A stretch of DNA of 64,000 nucleotides, from the NCBI GenBank assembly GCA_009760885.1, contig CM019700.1, forward strand, positions 4,507,062 through 4,571,061, in the 5' to 3' direction. Origin of the DNA: Achatina immaculata (lineage: Eukaryota > Mollusca > Gastropoda > Stylommatophora > Achatinidae). The notes beneath the pieces are model-generated. The model saw only the letters and a list, made by a program, of their open reading frames with translations. It ran no database searches and was not told the DNA's origin. Shown here one piece after another: positions 52,511 through 64,000 of the stretch; positions within the stretch are counted from its first letter, which is position 1; each line of letters starts with the position of its first letter. The translations under genes were made by a program, and so were the position numbers.

Positions 52511-53366
52511 GCCGAAGGGGCCAAATCTGGATAAAAAGGAGGATGTTCAAGAAGCTGGAAGCCGCATTCATGAACGGCAGCCATTGCCACCGCCGACTTG
52601 TGAACTGGAGGATTGTTTTGATGAAAGATGACTCCTCTCATCAATTTCCCTCGACGCTTTTCCTTCAATTTGACCCGCATTTGCTTTACAAGATTAGCGT
52701 AACAGGTGCCGGTGACCGTTCTGCTCTTTTGAAGATGCTCTACCAATAGCACACCTTCTGAATCACAAAAGATGGAAGTCATCACTTTGCTTGCAGACAG
52801 AACCACCCTTGCTTTCTTTTGAGGTGGGGATCCATGTTTCCACTGATTTGACTGTTCTTTCGTTTCTGGTTGAAAATGATGAACCCCAGCCTCGTCCATA
52901 GTCACAAATTGCTGAAGAAACTTTTCAGGATCTGCAGAAAAATGTCCAAGATTGTCTCTTGACATGTTGAGACGCTGTCGTTTGTGATCAGCTCCAAGAA
53001 GTTTCGGGACCCATATAGCAGAGACCTTTGTCATCTGAAGATCATTGTGAGTAATGGCATGAACACGTTCCTGGAAGATGCCCAACTCAGTAGCAATATA
53101 CCACTTAGTTAGTCGTTGATCCTCCATTATCATGTCATGGATTCTGCCGGTGGTTTCATCGATGGTTACCGTTCTTGGTCTTCCTGGACGGGGATCATCT
53201 CACAGACTCTCCCTTCCATGTTTGAACTGAGCTGTCCATTTCTTCACTGTGCTGTAAGAAGGGGCAGTCTCCCCTAGAGTCTCTACCATATCCTCATGAT
53301 CTCCTTCAGTGATAAGCCCTTGATGCGCTGGTAGCGAATGACTGCTCGATGAGAAATTGTATCCAT
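52505..53366 (-). pseudogene. mariner transposase, minus strand, missing its C-terminal end
   Basis: From ATG at 53366 (MDTISHRAVIRYQRIKGLSL) through several stops to a long frame (52459-53133) with TELGIFQERVHAITHNDLQM, WVPKLLGADHKR, FVTMDEAGVHHFQPETKEQS and GVIFHQNNPPVHKS. The first catalytic D (TMDE) is present. The second (HQD in the family) is N here. The third is lost because homology ends at LAPSA, at the junction. The enzyme is dead. Confidence 0.85.
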
Positions 53367-53369
53367 TTT

Positions 53370-53815
53370 CTCAATTTCTGAGTCAAGACACAAAGTTATT
53401 TATTAATATCCATCTGCGCTGTTTTCACAAAAACAAACATAAAACGGGAGGACAAAACAAAACAAAACAAAATTTCATCAGGCCAAGCATCCAGATCTCG
53501 TAGCAACGCTCAGGAAAAGACAACTAAGATAGCTTTGCGGTGTTTGCAAACAAGGGCGACAAACACTGTCCCCAAACATGTACAGTATAAGATAAACTTA
53601 CAGAAGAAGGAACCCATGATGCAGACTATGGGTAAGATACAGGAATGTCCACAAGTAACTAGAAGACCAGAAGATAATGTCTGGATGTGACGATAAGTTT
53701 TCTGTATGGGCTAGTGGGACACCAGAGTTAGACTGGACAAGAAAAGTTTAAGTGAACACCTGCAGACTTGGACTTGTAATACAAAAGTATCTTGTTATTT
53801 ACGTGATTCGAACTT
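53370..53815. other. intergenic, nothing recognised
   Basis: Includes an AAAACAAAAC-type run at about 53450; otherwise unique. Confidence 0.35.
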
Positions 53816-55381
53816 TGATGCTAAATCTATTCTGTATTACTGTGTGGAGCAGAAACTTTGACGCTAAGCAAAAAAAGGTCGGAGAGAAGGATTAAACAAG
53901 AAATGTGGATCTATAGAACATTAGGTCGTATATCACGGAGAATGAAAAGAACAAATGCACACAAGTTTTAGAACAGCTCCAAGTGCAATGTGAACTTCTC
54001 ATAGAAAAAAAAAAAGATCAAGAAAAACTTTGGCCATATTAAGAGACATAACAATATACTGAAGACTGTATTGAAGGAAAGACGGAAGGAAAAAAGAGTG
54101 AGAGGAAGACAGAGATGTAGATGGGAAGATAACATACGAGAACTGACAGGACACAGCCTGGCTGAGAGCAAACATCAAGGCGAGGGAGCAAGGAAACTGG
54201 GGATTCATTACCGCCAACTTTCGTTCTGGAGATGGCACATGATGATGATGATGATGAATTTCAATATTTTTTTTATTTTTATTTTTAGCCAATGACAGCA
54301 CTGCCCGTTGTCATAGATACATTATACAACAACATGGTGGCGTTGCTAGAACAGTCATAATAGGGTCCACCGGTTGAAAGCAACTGTCAATCGTCATGAG
54401 GGGAGCGGATGCGGGCTATTCTATTCACTGCTGTGACTCACATAAAGGTCTAACGACTGTTTCTGTACTACGCGAGACAGGGGCCATAAATCTCGCGCCC
54501 ACTTGTAACACGAAGCATGAGTAACTCCTACAGCCATAAACAAGAAGGGCGACTCTGGAATTCACTGCTCCCTCTTCGTCCACCTCCTTACCTTCTATAT
54601 AAGTCACTTTTCTCGTTCAGTTTAATACAGTCAATCTAAAAACTCATACAAGGCACGGCTCAAAGCCAAGGAAACAATCAATGATTTATGAGAGTGTCAC
54701 AATCTTTGTTGACTCGCGCTAAGATTCTGCGTCACAATCATAAGACAACCCACCAATCTGAAGTTGCCTCAAATAATCGTAAACAATGTAATCAGACAGA
54801 AGGAATTTTTCTGCTGTCAAGATTTAAATGCAACTACCCACCCACACCTACCACAACCACACAATATATATGTATATATTCTGAGTAATGTAACGTAATA
54901 ATTTCCCATGGCAAAAAAAAAAACAAATTCCACAGCATTTCTCACGAAAAAGCAGTTCACAGCACTACATGGTGCACCGTGACGCATGCAGTGATATACA
55001 CAAGACACCAGTACAACATATATTTTTAAAAAAACGATAATATCGCAACACCATTCTATGTGACAATGAAGACATCAAAAAAACGCTACACTGGTCATTA
55101 ACAAAGGCATAAAAACACACATCCATGCACTCATGTACATCCAGTGCCAAGTTCATACATCCGGGCTGAAATACGATATTAGCAATCCTGGCACGACAAG
55201 GATATAAAACAGTCAGTTTGCAGATAATGTTCATATGTTCATGACAGAAATCTCCCCCTCCCCCTTTCCACACTTTCGTCTGGGAGCAACCAGAGTGTTC
55301 TTTAGTGCGATAAGTGCCACACAGAAGGAAACGGGTGCCGCGACCAGAAGCAATGACTTATTTCAATCCAACTTCAAACGT
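53816..55381. repeat. tandem duplication, unit 1 (1566 bp)
   Basis: The sequence from TTGATGCTAAATCTATTCTG at 53816 to AACTTCAAACG at 55381 is repeated immediately. Only a few indels distinguish the units, including an 18-bp insertion in unit 1 (near 55130). TTG is shared across the breakpoints. Confidence 0.95.
53830..54260 (+). mobile_element. LINE tail with (ATG)n, copy 1
   Basis: The + strand encodes KERRKEKRVRGRQRCRWEDN, then IRELTGHSLAESKHQGEGAR, the basic-plus-Trp tail of LINE polyproteins. It ends in ATGATGATGATGATG (54239-54256). Upstream there is a decayed RT-like segment. Confidence 0.7.
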
Positions 55382-56935
55382 TGATGCTAAATCTATTCTG
55401 TATTACTGTGTGGAGCAGAAACTTTGACGCTAAGCAAAAAAAGGTCGGAGAGAAGGATTAAACAAGAAATGTGGATCTATAGAACATTAGGTCGTATATC
55501 ACGGAGAATGAAAAGAACAAATGCACACAAGTTTTAGAACAGCTCCAAGTGCAATGTGAACTTCTCATAGAAAAAAAAAAAGATCAAGAAAAACTTTGGC
55601 CATATTAAGAGACATAACAATATACTGAAGACTGTATTGAAGGAAAGACGGAAGGAAAAAAGAGTGAGAGGAAGACAGAGATGTAGATGGGAAGATAACA
55701 TACGAGAACTGACAGGACACAGCCTGGCTGAGAGCAAACATCAAGGCGAGGGAGCAAGGAAACTGGGGATTCATTACCGCCAACTTTCGTTCTGGAGATG
55801 GCACATGATGATGATGATGATGAATTTCAATATTTTTTTTATTTTTATTTTTAGCCAATGACAGCACTGCCCGTTGTCATAGATACATTATACAACAACA
55901 TGGTGGCGTTGCTAGAACAGTCATAATAGGGTCCACCGGTTGAAAGCAACTGTCAATCGTCATGAGGGGAGCGGATGCGGGCTATTCTATTCACTGCTGT
56001 GACTCACATAAAGGTCTAACGACTGTTTCTGTACTACGCGAGACAGGGGCCATAAATCTCGCGCCCACTTGTAACACGAAGCATGAGTAACTCCTACAGC
56101 CATAAACAAGAAGGGCGACTCTGGAATTCACTGCTCCCTCTTCGTCCACCTCCTTACCTTCTATATAAGTCACTTTTCTCGTTCAGTTTAATACAGTCAA
56201 TCTAAAAACTCATACAAGGCACGGCTCAAAGCCAAGGAAACAATCAATGATTTATGAGAGTGTCACAATCTTTGTTGACTCGCGCTAAGATTCTGCGTCA
56301 CAATCATAAGACAACCCACCAATCTGAAGTTGCCTCAAATAATCGTAAACAATGTAATCAGACAGAAGGAATTTTTCTGCTGTCAAGATTTAAATGCAAC
56401 TACCCACCCACACCTACCACAACCACACAATATATATGTATATATTCTGAGTAATGTAACGTAATAATTTCCCATGGCAAAAAAAAAAACAAATTCCACA
56501 GCATTTCTCACGAAAAAGCAGTTCACAGCACTACATGGTGCACCGTGACGCATGCAGTGATATACACAAGACACACAGTACAACATATATTTTTAAAAAA
56601 ACGATAATATCGCAACACCATTCTATGTGACAATGAAGACATCAAAAAACGCTACACTGGTCATTAACAAAGGCATAAAAACACACATCCAGTGCCAAGT
56701 TCATACATCCGGGCTGAAATACGATATTAGCAATCCTGGCACGACAAGGATATAAAACAGTCAGTTTGCAGATAATGTTCATATGTTCATGACAGAAATC
56801 TCCCCCTCCCCCTTTCCACACTTTCGTCTGGGAGCAACCAGAGTGTTCTTTAGTGCGATAAGTGCCACACAGAAGGAAACGGGTGCCGCGACCAGAAGCA
56901 ATGACTTATTTCAATCCAACTTCAAACGTTGCACA
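55382..56935. repeat. tandem duplication, unit 2 (1.55 kb)
   Basis: It is colinear with unit 1 and ends CTTCAAACGTTGCACATAC. Frames seen in either unit are identical pairs. Confidence 0.95.
55395..55825 (+). mobile_element. LINE tail with (ATG)n, copy 2
   Basis: The same element in the second duplication unit. Confidence 0.7.
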
Positions 56936-57129
56936 TACAGCACAGTACAGATTACAGCAAGAACAATTTGCTAATTGTGTTACCAATATGTCGAAATGAA
57001 CAGAAAGGTACCGTGAAAGTTGGAATAACCAGCCATCTGCTGGAATAACTAGCCATCTGTTGGATTTCTCATTAGGATGGTTATTATTTTTCTACTGAGC
57101 ACAAATACATGGTTAGTTTTACGTCATGG

Positions 57130-57722
57130 AAACTTGTGAAGTTGAAATGCTACACAGAGAAATCCAACCAGGCATACTGTTAGTTACTGGATGAAAATTA
57201 CTGCCACATGCCAGACAGAGAAATCCTACCAGGTATACTGTTAGTTACTGGATGAAAATTACTGCCACATGCCAGACAGAGAAATCCAACCAGGCATACT
57301 GTTAGTTACTGGATGAAAATTACTGCCACATGCCAGACAGAGAAATCCAACCAGGCATACTGTTAGTTACTGGATGAAAATTACTGCCACATGCCAGACA
57401 AAGAAATCCAACCAGGCATACTGTTAGTTACTGGATGAAAATTACTGCCACATGCCAGACAGAGAAATCCAACCAGGCATACTGTTAGTTACTGGATGAA
57501 AATTACTGCCACATGCCAGACAGAGAAATCCTACCAGGTATACTGTTAGTTACTGGATGAAAATTACTGCCACATGCCAGACAGAGAAATCCAACCAGGC
57601 ATACTGTTAGTTACTGGATGAAAATTACTGCCACATGCCAGACAGAGAAATCCAACCAGGCATACTGTTAGTTACTGGATGAAAATTACTGCCACATGCC
57701 AGACAAAGAAATCCAACCAGGC
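57130..57722. repeat. minisatellite, 61-bp unit, about 9.5 copies
   Basis: The unit is built from CAGAGAAATCCAACCAGGCA, TACTGTTAGTTACTGGATGA and AAATTACTGCCACATGCCAGA. Copies are very uniform. A two-state variation (CCAACCAGGCA, CCTACCAGGTA) shows a longer-period repeat of about five units. Confidence 0.95.
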
Positions 57723-58080
57723 ATACTGTCTGTGTAATTAAAACTACGCTTACATGCAGGACAGAAAAATCCAACCAGTCATACTGTTAGTGTAATTAAA
57801 ACTACGCTTACATGCAAGACAGAGAAATCCAACCAGGCATACTGTCTGTGTAATTAAAACTACGCTTACATGCAGGACAGAAAAGTTCAACCAGCCATAC
57901 TGTTAGTGTAATTAAAACTACGCTTACATGCAGGACAGAAAAGTTCAACCAGCCATACTGTCTGTGTAGTTAAAACTACGCTTACATGCAGGACAGAAAA
58001 GTTCAACCAGCCATACTGTTAGTGTAATTAAAACTACGCTTACATGCAGGACAGAGAAAGCAAACCTGGCTTGTACTTAG
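57722..58080. repeat. related minisatellite, 59-bp unit, about 6 copies
   Basis: The 5' half of the unit stays like the previous array (AGACAGAGAAATCCAACCAG) while the rest changes to GTGTAATTAAAACTACGCTT. The array is directly continuous. Confidence 0.93.
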
Positions 58081-58089
58081 CTACCATCT

Positions 58090-58730
58090 GTCATGCCAAA
58101 CTGAGAAAGTCAACCAAGCACAATGAAGACTACTGTCCCACATGCCAGAAAAAGAAAACCAGGCCATGCTGTTAGTCACCATAAGAAAACTATGTCTCCT
58201 ACTCACCCACGAAATTATCCATGTCATCTGAGGGATATGGGCCGGCAGCTTGTTACAGAAGGGAGAGATTGATACAAGAATATCAGGACCTTGTCTTTCT
58301 TACTCATGAACTACATAACAACGGGGGGAGGTGACTACATCCAAACCAGCCACCTCAAAACTGCTGAAAGAAAGAAAAAAAAAACTGAACAAAGAAGGTT
58401 CAGGAGATGATTAGTGCTATGAAACAGCCACGCTGACACACTCAACAACAATAATACACGAAGTAAAGATGAACCATTGCTTTCAGTGAGCTTTTTATGT
58501 TCTTGTATGAAGAATATCCCCATGTCAAAGGACAAGCAGGTACAGGCATGGCTCGAGTATGATGAAGCGGCTCCCCAGGACCAGCAAGAGTTAGGCCCCC
58601 TTTTTTAACAGTTTATAGCTTAAAACATGTTTTTAACATATGTGTATATGTTTTTGTTAATTTTAATCTAATAAACTGTATTTTTAAAATAACCTCAATG
58701 GCGTCCCCCCCCAAAAAAAAAAAAAACCAC
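58090..58730. other. intergenic, nothing recognised
   Basis: A-runs and a C/A-run before the CA tract; no coding signature. Confidence 0.35.
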
Positions 58731-58731
58731 A

Positions 58732-58769
58732 CACACTCACACACACACACGCATGCACGCACACACACA
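58732..58769. repeat. (CA)n microsatellite
   Basis: A run of ACACAC interrupted by GCATGCACGC. Confidence 0.9.
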
Positions 58770-58804
58770 CATGCCAGTTGGAGATTCCTAGGATAATACC
58801 CCTT

Positions 58805-60400
58805 GTAGCTGGACGGTTACTATTTCTACTGAGACTCGGGAATTGTACGGATGGTTACTATTTCTACTGAGACTCGGGAGTTGTACGGATGGTTACTATT
58901 TCTACTGAGACTCGGGAGTTGTACGGATGGTTACTATTTCTACCGAGACACAGGAGTTGTATGGGCGGTTACTGCTTCTACTAAAACTCGTTAGTTGTAT
59001 GGACGGTTACTGGTTCTACTAAGACTCGGGAGTTCTATGGACGGTTATTGCTTCTACTAAAACTCGTTAGTTGTATGCACGGTTACCGGTTCTACTAAGA
59101 CTTGGGAGTTCTATGGACGGTTACTGGTTCTACTGAGACTCAGGAGTTGTATGGACGGTTATTGATTCTACTAAGACTCAGGAGTTGTATGGACGGTTAC
59201 TGCTTCTACTAAATAGCGGGAGTTGTATGGACGATTAAAGTTTCTAGTAAAACTCGTGAACTGTATGGACAGTTACTGCTTCTACTGAGACTCGTGAGTT
59301 GTATGGACGATTACTGCTTCTATTAAGTGTCGGGAGTTGTATGGACGATTACTGCTTCTAATAAGTCTCGGGAGTTGTATGGACGGTTACTGCTTCTACT
59401 AAGACTCGGGAGTTGTATGGATGGTTACTGCTTCTACTAAAACTCGTGAACTTTATGGACGATTACTGCTTCTACTAAAACTCGTGAATTGTATGGACGA
59501 TTACTGCTTCTACTAAAACTCTGGAGTTGTATGGACGGTTATTGCTTCTACTAAAACTCTGGAGTTGTATGGACGATTACCGCTTCTACTAAGACTCGTG
59601 AGTTGCATAGACGATTACTGCTTCTAGTAAGTCTCGGGAGTTGTATGGACGATTACTGCTTCTAGTAAGTGTCGGGAGTTGTATGGACGGTTACTGCTTC
59701 TATTAAGACTCGGGAGTTGCATGGACGGTTAGTGCTTCTACTAAGACTCGGGAGTTGTATGGACGGTTACTGCTTCTACTAAAACTCGTGAACTTTATGG
59801 ACGATTACTGGTTCTACTAAAACTTGTGAATTGTATGGATGATTACTGCTTCTACTAAAACTCTGGAGTTGTATGGACGGTTATTGCTTCTACTAAAACT
59901 CTGGAGTTGTATGGACGATTACTGCTTCTACTAAGACTCGTGAGTTGCATGGACGATTACTGCTTCTACTAAAACTCGTGAGTTGCATGGATGGTTACTG
60001 CTTCTACTAAAACTCTGGAGTTGTATGGACGATTACTGCTTCTACTAAGACTCGTGAGTTGCATGGACAATTACTGCTTCTACTAAAACTCGTGAGTTGT
60101 ATGGACGGTTACTGCTTCTACTAAAACTCTGGAGTTGTATGGACGGTTACTGCTTCTACTAAAACTCGTGAGTTGCATGGATGGTTACTGCTTCTACTAA
60201 AACTCTGGAGTTGTATGGACGATTACTGCTTCTACTAAGACTCGTGAGTTGCATGGATGGTTACTGCTTCTACTAAAACTCTGGAGTTGTATGGACGGTT
60301 ACTGCTTCTACTAAAACTCTGGAGTTGTATGGACGGTTACTGCTTCTACTAAAACTCGTGAGTTGCATGGATGGTTACTGCTTGTACTACGACTCGGGAG
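58805..60400. repeat. minisatellite, 38-bp unit, about 42 copies
   Basis: The unit is built from GGACGGTTACTGCTTCTACT and AAAACTCGTGAGTTGTAT. It is the longest array in the window (1.6 kb). Unit variants (CTCGTG, CTCTGG, CTCGGG; GACGATT, GACGGTT) are shuffled in higher-order blocks of two to four units. No spacers occur, so it is not a CRISPR array. Confidence 0.97.
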
Positions 60401-60409
60401 TTGTATTCC

Positions 60410-61030
60410 ATCATCCTGCTAACTCTTCTCTTTGTCTCACTGGCCTGGCTACAACTCTTTTCCTGGCTACTCATCCCCACCTTCATCTCATAATAAAAGA
60501 TGCCATCCTTGCACAATATAAAACAAACTACAGAAGGCAAGACAAGCGGCCAGCCATTGATAGAACAAAATATGTGCAGCAAATTAAATAAACATTTTTT
60601 TCACGGATGATAAACTTCTGTAGATAAATCTAGGATAAAAGGCTTTCAGCACATGAAATGATAAATTTTAAGATAAGATAGCAGCAGGCTGTTCTGTATT
60701 TTTCAATGTGTGCTTTTGTTTATACATTTATTATTTGGCCTTTCTGCTCCTTGTCTCAGATTTTATGCCCGTCTGAGGTTCTGAAACGGACAGAACTGTA
60801 CAAAGAAAGTACCAGAATAATCATATTAACATAAGGAGTTACATTTACATATTAACATAAAGAGTTACATTTACTCCCCAGTTTATTTCATGAAAACCAG
60901 TGCATGATTTCAGCTAAACTCAAGGCAACAATATGAGGACGGCGGTGAAATCTTCCAGTGATCCGCTCTCCAAGAAATAAGAAACATCTTGAGCAACGCA
61001 TCTCTATCAAAGAAAATCAGAAAGAGAGTT
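60410..61030. other. intergenic, nothing recognised
   Basis: Overlapping short frames at 60325-60591 begin within the minisatellite. A 24-bp direct repeat (TTAACATAARGAGTTACATTT) lies at about 60827-60870. Confidence 0.35.
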
Positions 61031-61500
61031 CTACACCCAGCCTAGCATACGCTATGAAAGTGAGCCATGGACAATCAACAGATCGATGTAAACATCACTA
61101 GAAGCAACAGAGACGTGGTTCATTAGAAGAATGTTAAGAATACCATGGACAGCTAAGATGACACACAGGGAAATGTCTAACAGAAGCAGATGTACAAAGG
61201 AACCTAATTAAATCCATAAGAAAACGGCGGCCATCATTCAATGGACAAATAAAGAGACGAGGAGGGCTTGCAAACATCATAACAACAGGAAAAATAAACG
61301 GGAGGAGATTCAGGAGAAGACCAAGGAAAAATTAAAACTCACTGATAGTCTAACGGGATACAACAACAACAACAACAACACAAAACCACCAACTGAGCTG
61401 ATGGAAAATATCAAGAAATGAGATCTCTGGAGAAACATGACAAGCAACGCCTACCTACATGGCCCCCTGATAATGCTGATGATAACGACGACGATCGCAA
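61030..61500 (+). mobile_element. LINE reverse-transcriptase C-terminal fragment
   Basis: The + strand reads YESEPWTINRSM, LEATETWFIRRMLRIPWTAK and, after shifts, a GRRFRRRPRKN-like basic block and DLWRNMTSNAYLHGP. These match the thumb and tail of an L1/CR1-type polyprotein. An (AAC)n run is inside. Confidence 0.65.
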
Positions 61501-61689
61501 TCAACGCAACACATCCCTGTATATTTTAAAGATCAGTCTCTCTAATCAACAAAAAAAAGAGCACACAATTGTGACATGCATTCTTATACATCCCACATGT
61601 AAGACTTGCTCTTGTTTTCCTATATCTTCGTCCTGTATGCTTTAGTGTGAATAAAGAGTAAGTGGAAATGTTACAGCTAATAACCCGTA

Positions 61690-62150
61690 TCTGTTGGGAG
61701 GAATAGACAGAATTAGAAAAATAAGATTTTTAAGGGCATGCATATTTCCCATCGTAACATACGCCTGTGAGACCTGGACACTTAACAAAACAGCTGATAA
61801 ACATATAAATGCCTTTGAATGTAAATGCTACAGAAGAGTTCTTCAAATATCATGGACACCCAAAAAGAACAAATATATCCATACTACAAGAACTTAACAT
61901 TGAAGAAGGCTGGCTAATAAAGAGAATTAAAGAGGGAAAACGTTTAAATATTTTGGACACATTAAACGTCACGATAATCTAGGGAGAACCGTCTTGGAAA
62001 AAGAGAGGAAGACCAAGGCGAATATGGCTGCAAGACATCGCTGATGATCTGCAAATGCAGGCCATCTTGCTCACAACCGAGAGGCCTACAGGAGTGCTGT
62101 TAGGAAGGCAAAGTTCCGCAAGGGACATGCAAATAAATGAATGAATGAAA
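61690..62150 (+). mobile_element. LINE RT C-terminal fragment and 3' end, same family as 47.5 kb
   Basis: The + strand encodes IRKIRFLRACIFPIVTYACE, TWTLNKTADKHINAFECKCY and RRVLQISWTPKKN, then the tail with GGCCATCTTGCTCACAACCG, ending ATGCAAATAAATGAATGAATG. A deletion joins the tail to the RT part. It completes the consensus of this family at its 3' end. Confidence 0.8.
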
Positions 62151-62266
62151 ATAACCCGTTAACCAATGAAGCTGGTCCTAACTCTTCTAAATAGCGTAAT
62201 ATTTGATCACAGCTTTACTCGATTGGTTGAATGCATATGAATGTATTTGAATATATATGAATGTAT

Positions 62267-62267
<1 letters not shown>

Positions 62268-62313
<46 letters not shown>
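62268..62313. repeat. (TA)n microsatellite
   Basis: About 22 TA units preceded by GAATGTATTTGAATATATAT duplications. Confidence 0.95.
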
Positions 62314-62316
<3 letters not shown>

Positions 62317-62319
62317 TTG

Positions 62320-63480
62320 CCTTTTTTCCTCTCTTGCCCTTCTATTACTCAACACTCTCTCTGTTGTTCCTCTGTCTGCTGTGGTCTACCCTTACTTCTG
62401 TTCCCCTGTGGTGTCCATCTTAGTGCTATTTTTTGGTACTGAGTCGTCAGTCATTCGGAGCACATGTCCCAATCATCGCCAGCGTCTTTCCTCAATAACT
62501 GCTGTCAGTGGCTTCATATGCATTTCCGTCAAAGAAGGGTGACCTCAGAGACTGCGGGAATTAGAGAGGCATTACCCTCCTGCCACTCACCAGTAAAGTA
62601 TTTAGTTTTATACACAGTACTCCTACCCAAAAACTATCTGCGTATAACACGAGGACGAATCCTCATAACACGAGCCTGTGTCGTTCTCTAAATACAAGTA
62701 GTCTAAATTTCCAGGGCGAATCATAATCACCAATCAAGGGACGTAACCACTGATGATTTTATAAAAATTTTTTGAATTGCCTGAAGTCCTTCCATAAAAT
62801 GTTCAATGGTTACGTCCCCTGATCTGCTGCTACTACATGATTGGGCGTCGCACTTCACAATTCTATGGCACAGAATGTGTTAACGACCTTTTTTTTTTAA
62901 ACAGCAGAAACAGGGAAATTTAAAATGAAATTTTGTCGTAAGACGTTATCACTTGCGCTGATACTGTCTTAGTTATGCGTTCTTCTGTTTGCCCTGTCTT
63001 CTTCCCCTGACACTTGATCGTATCGAGGCGATGGATCTCTTCATACCGTTTGATGATTTGCTTCATATAAGACAGTGGTTCTCAAGCTTTTCTGCCCCAT
63101 GCACAACTTTTTAACCATATATATGAGAATTTCATTCCCACTCCCATTATACTAATATTGTCTGATTCAAAATGTGCACTGAAAATAATATGCATATAAT
63201 ATTCCAACACTCTGAGTTCGTTAATCTAGAGATTCCCCCTCCCCCATCCCAAAATCCCAAAATTACCCTCCCTCCTACTTTTTTTTCTTTTCGAGCATGT
63301 TGGGGGGGGGGGGTATGAGAATCCCTGATATATGAAAGTACATTTAACGTTTCTGTTATTCACTCTATCAATAAACACTTTCGTTACGGGGTGAATTTTT
63401 TTTTTATCGTTAAAACAAAACCCTCGAGGAACGTTAAACTTGCTAAGAAACGTGTGCAACATAAGCTTGTAAATTTCTTT
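62320..63480. other. intergenic, nothing recognised
   Basis: Overlapping frames at 62257-62691 start in the TA repeat. G-run at 63302-63311. Confidence 0.35.
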
Positions 63481-63489
63481 ATAACATCT

Positions 63490-63870
63490 TCCTCGTCCTC
63501 TTCCTCATCTTCTTCAGCTTTCCGAGCCATTAAGGCTCACTGCTGCAGATAAAGTTCACCTCCATTCCTCTCTATTCCTAATCTTCTCTCTCCAGGTGGT
63601 GACACCAGATCCTCCTCTATGTTATCTCCCCATATCTGTCTTGGTCTACCTCTCCGTCTTGTTTCCTTCATCTCTTGTATATACATCATTTTCGTTCGCC
63701 TGTTCTCTTCCATTCTTTCTACATGCCCCAGCCAGCGTAGTTTGTTCAGTTTCAAGACATCTATAATCCGCTGTGATTTAAATAAGCTGTTCAGTTCAGT
63801 GTTCTTGCTAGCTCTCCAATCTCCACTGTTGGTATCATTTATGGGCCCAAAGATTCTTTCTTTATAACAT
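63490..63870 (-). mobile_element. LINE C-terminal tail, another family
   Basis: The minus strand encodes MKLNKLRWLGHVERMEENRR, then TRRRGRPRQIWGDNIEEDLV, a standard LINE polyprotein ending. It is followed in the same direction by a GAGGAAGAGGACGAGGAAGA tail. Confidence 0.75.
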
Positions 63871-64000
63871 CACATCCAAATTATATTGTGTATGTGTAAC
63901 TTAATTCCTGTATTCATAAATTACCAAAATACGGGCCGAGACAAGCGTAAAATTGTGTAATTTATAAATACAGGAGTCAGGTTACAAAATATGAGGATAA

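Noticed and set aside
53999..54301. 100-codon minus-strand ORF with a run of six histidines
   Set aside because: The His run is the reverse of an (ATG)n microsatellite at a LINE tail; the frame is a shadow.
58805..60400. CRISPR-like array of 38-bp repeats
   Set aside because: Repeats are directly continuous, variable and without unique spacers; the setting is eukaryotic.

Overview
This is eukaryotic, probably invertebrate and most likely lophotrochozoan or molluscan DNA. It has large spliced introns, AT-rich spacers, tRNA-derived SINEs, mariner and non-LTR retrotransposon relics, and a very heavy load of minisatellites. I see no prokaryotic operon, CRISPR array or rRNA gene. The phylum is an inference; nothing in the window fixes the species.

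The one host gene I can establish is a TRAK/milton homologue (trafficking kinesin-binding protein, the mitochondrial motor adaptor) on the minus strand. It runs from a start codon at about 40830 down to at least 2725. I recovered twelve coding exons by reading splice sites and reading frame: 39546-40830, 19275-19351, 15871-16085, 14534-14624, 13656-13734, 12016-12146, 10145-10219, 9235-9434, 7528-7737, 6305-6460, 5283-5431 and 2725-2871. All eleven junctions agree in phase, giving about 938 codons. The C-terminal exon(s) were not found and probably lie left of position 1. The protein has a 428-residue Ser/Pro-rich first exon, the dynein/kinesin-adaptor coiled coil with a CC1-box-like AARIG, a Spindly-like LASE motif and the Milton-family C-terminal blocks.

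Introns (2.9-39.5 kb) hold 3' ends of several non-LTR retrotransposon families, a relic of an R2-like CCHC/endonuclease ORF, a degenerate DNA transposon, one SINE, and about fifteen unrelated tandem arrays with periods of 20-67 bp. Intron 1 is about 20 kb.

The 5' flank (40.9-64 kb) contains mostly repeats. There are three further large tandem duplications (43.5-46.9, 46.9-50.9 and 53.8-56.9 kb), besides the one at 36.4-40.0 kb that copies the 3' half of TRAK exon 1. There is also an inverted mariner chimera, more LINE tails, and a 1.6-kb array of a 38-bp repeat.

The most unusual signals are: (i) hammerhead-ribozyme-like folds in a long palindromic element, with a solo copy at 2.6 kb whose homology ends at the predicted self-cleavage position, and a second hammerhead-like motif at 43.5/45.2 kb; (ii) three separate duplications of TRAK splice sites; (iii) four near-identical 1.5-2.5 kb tandem duplications within 20 kb.
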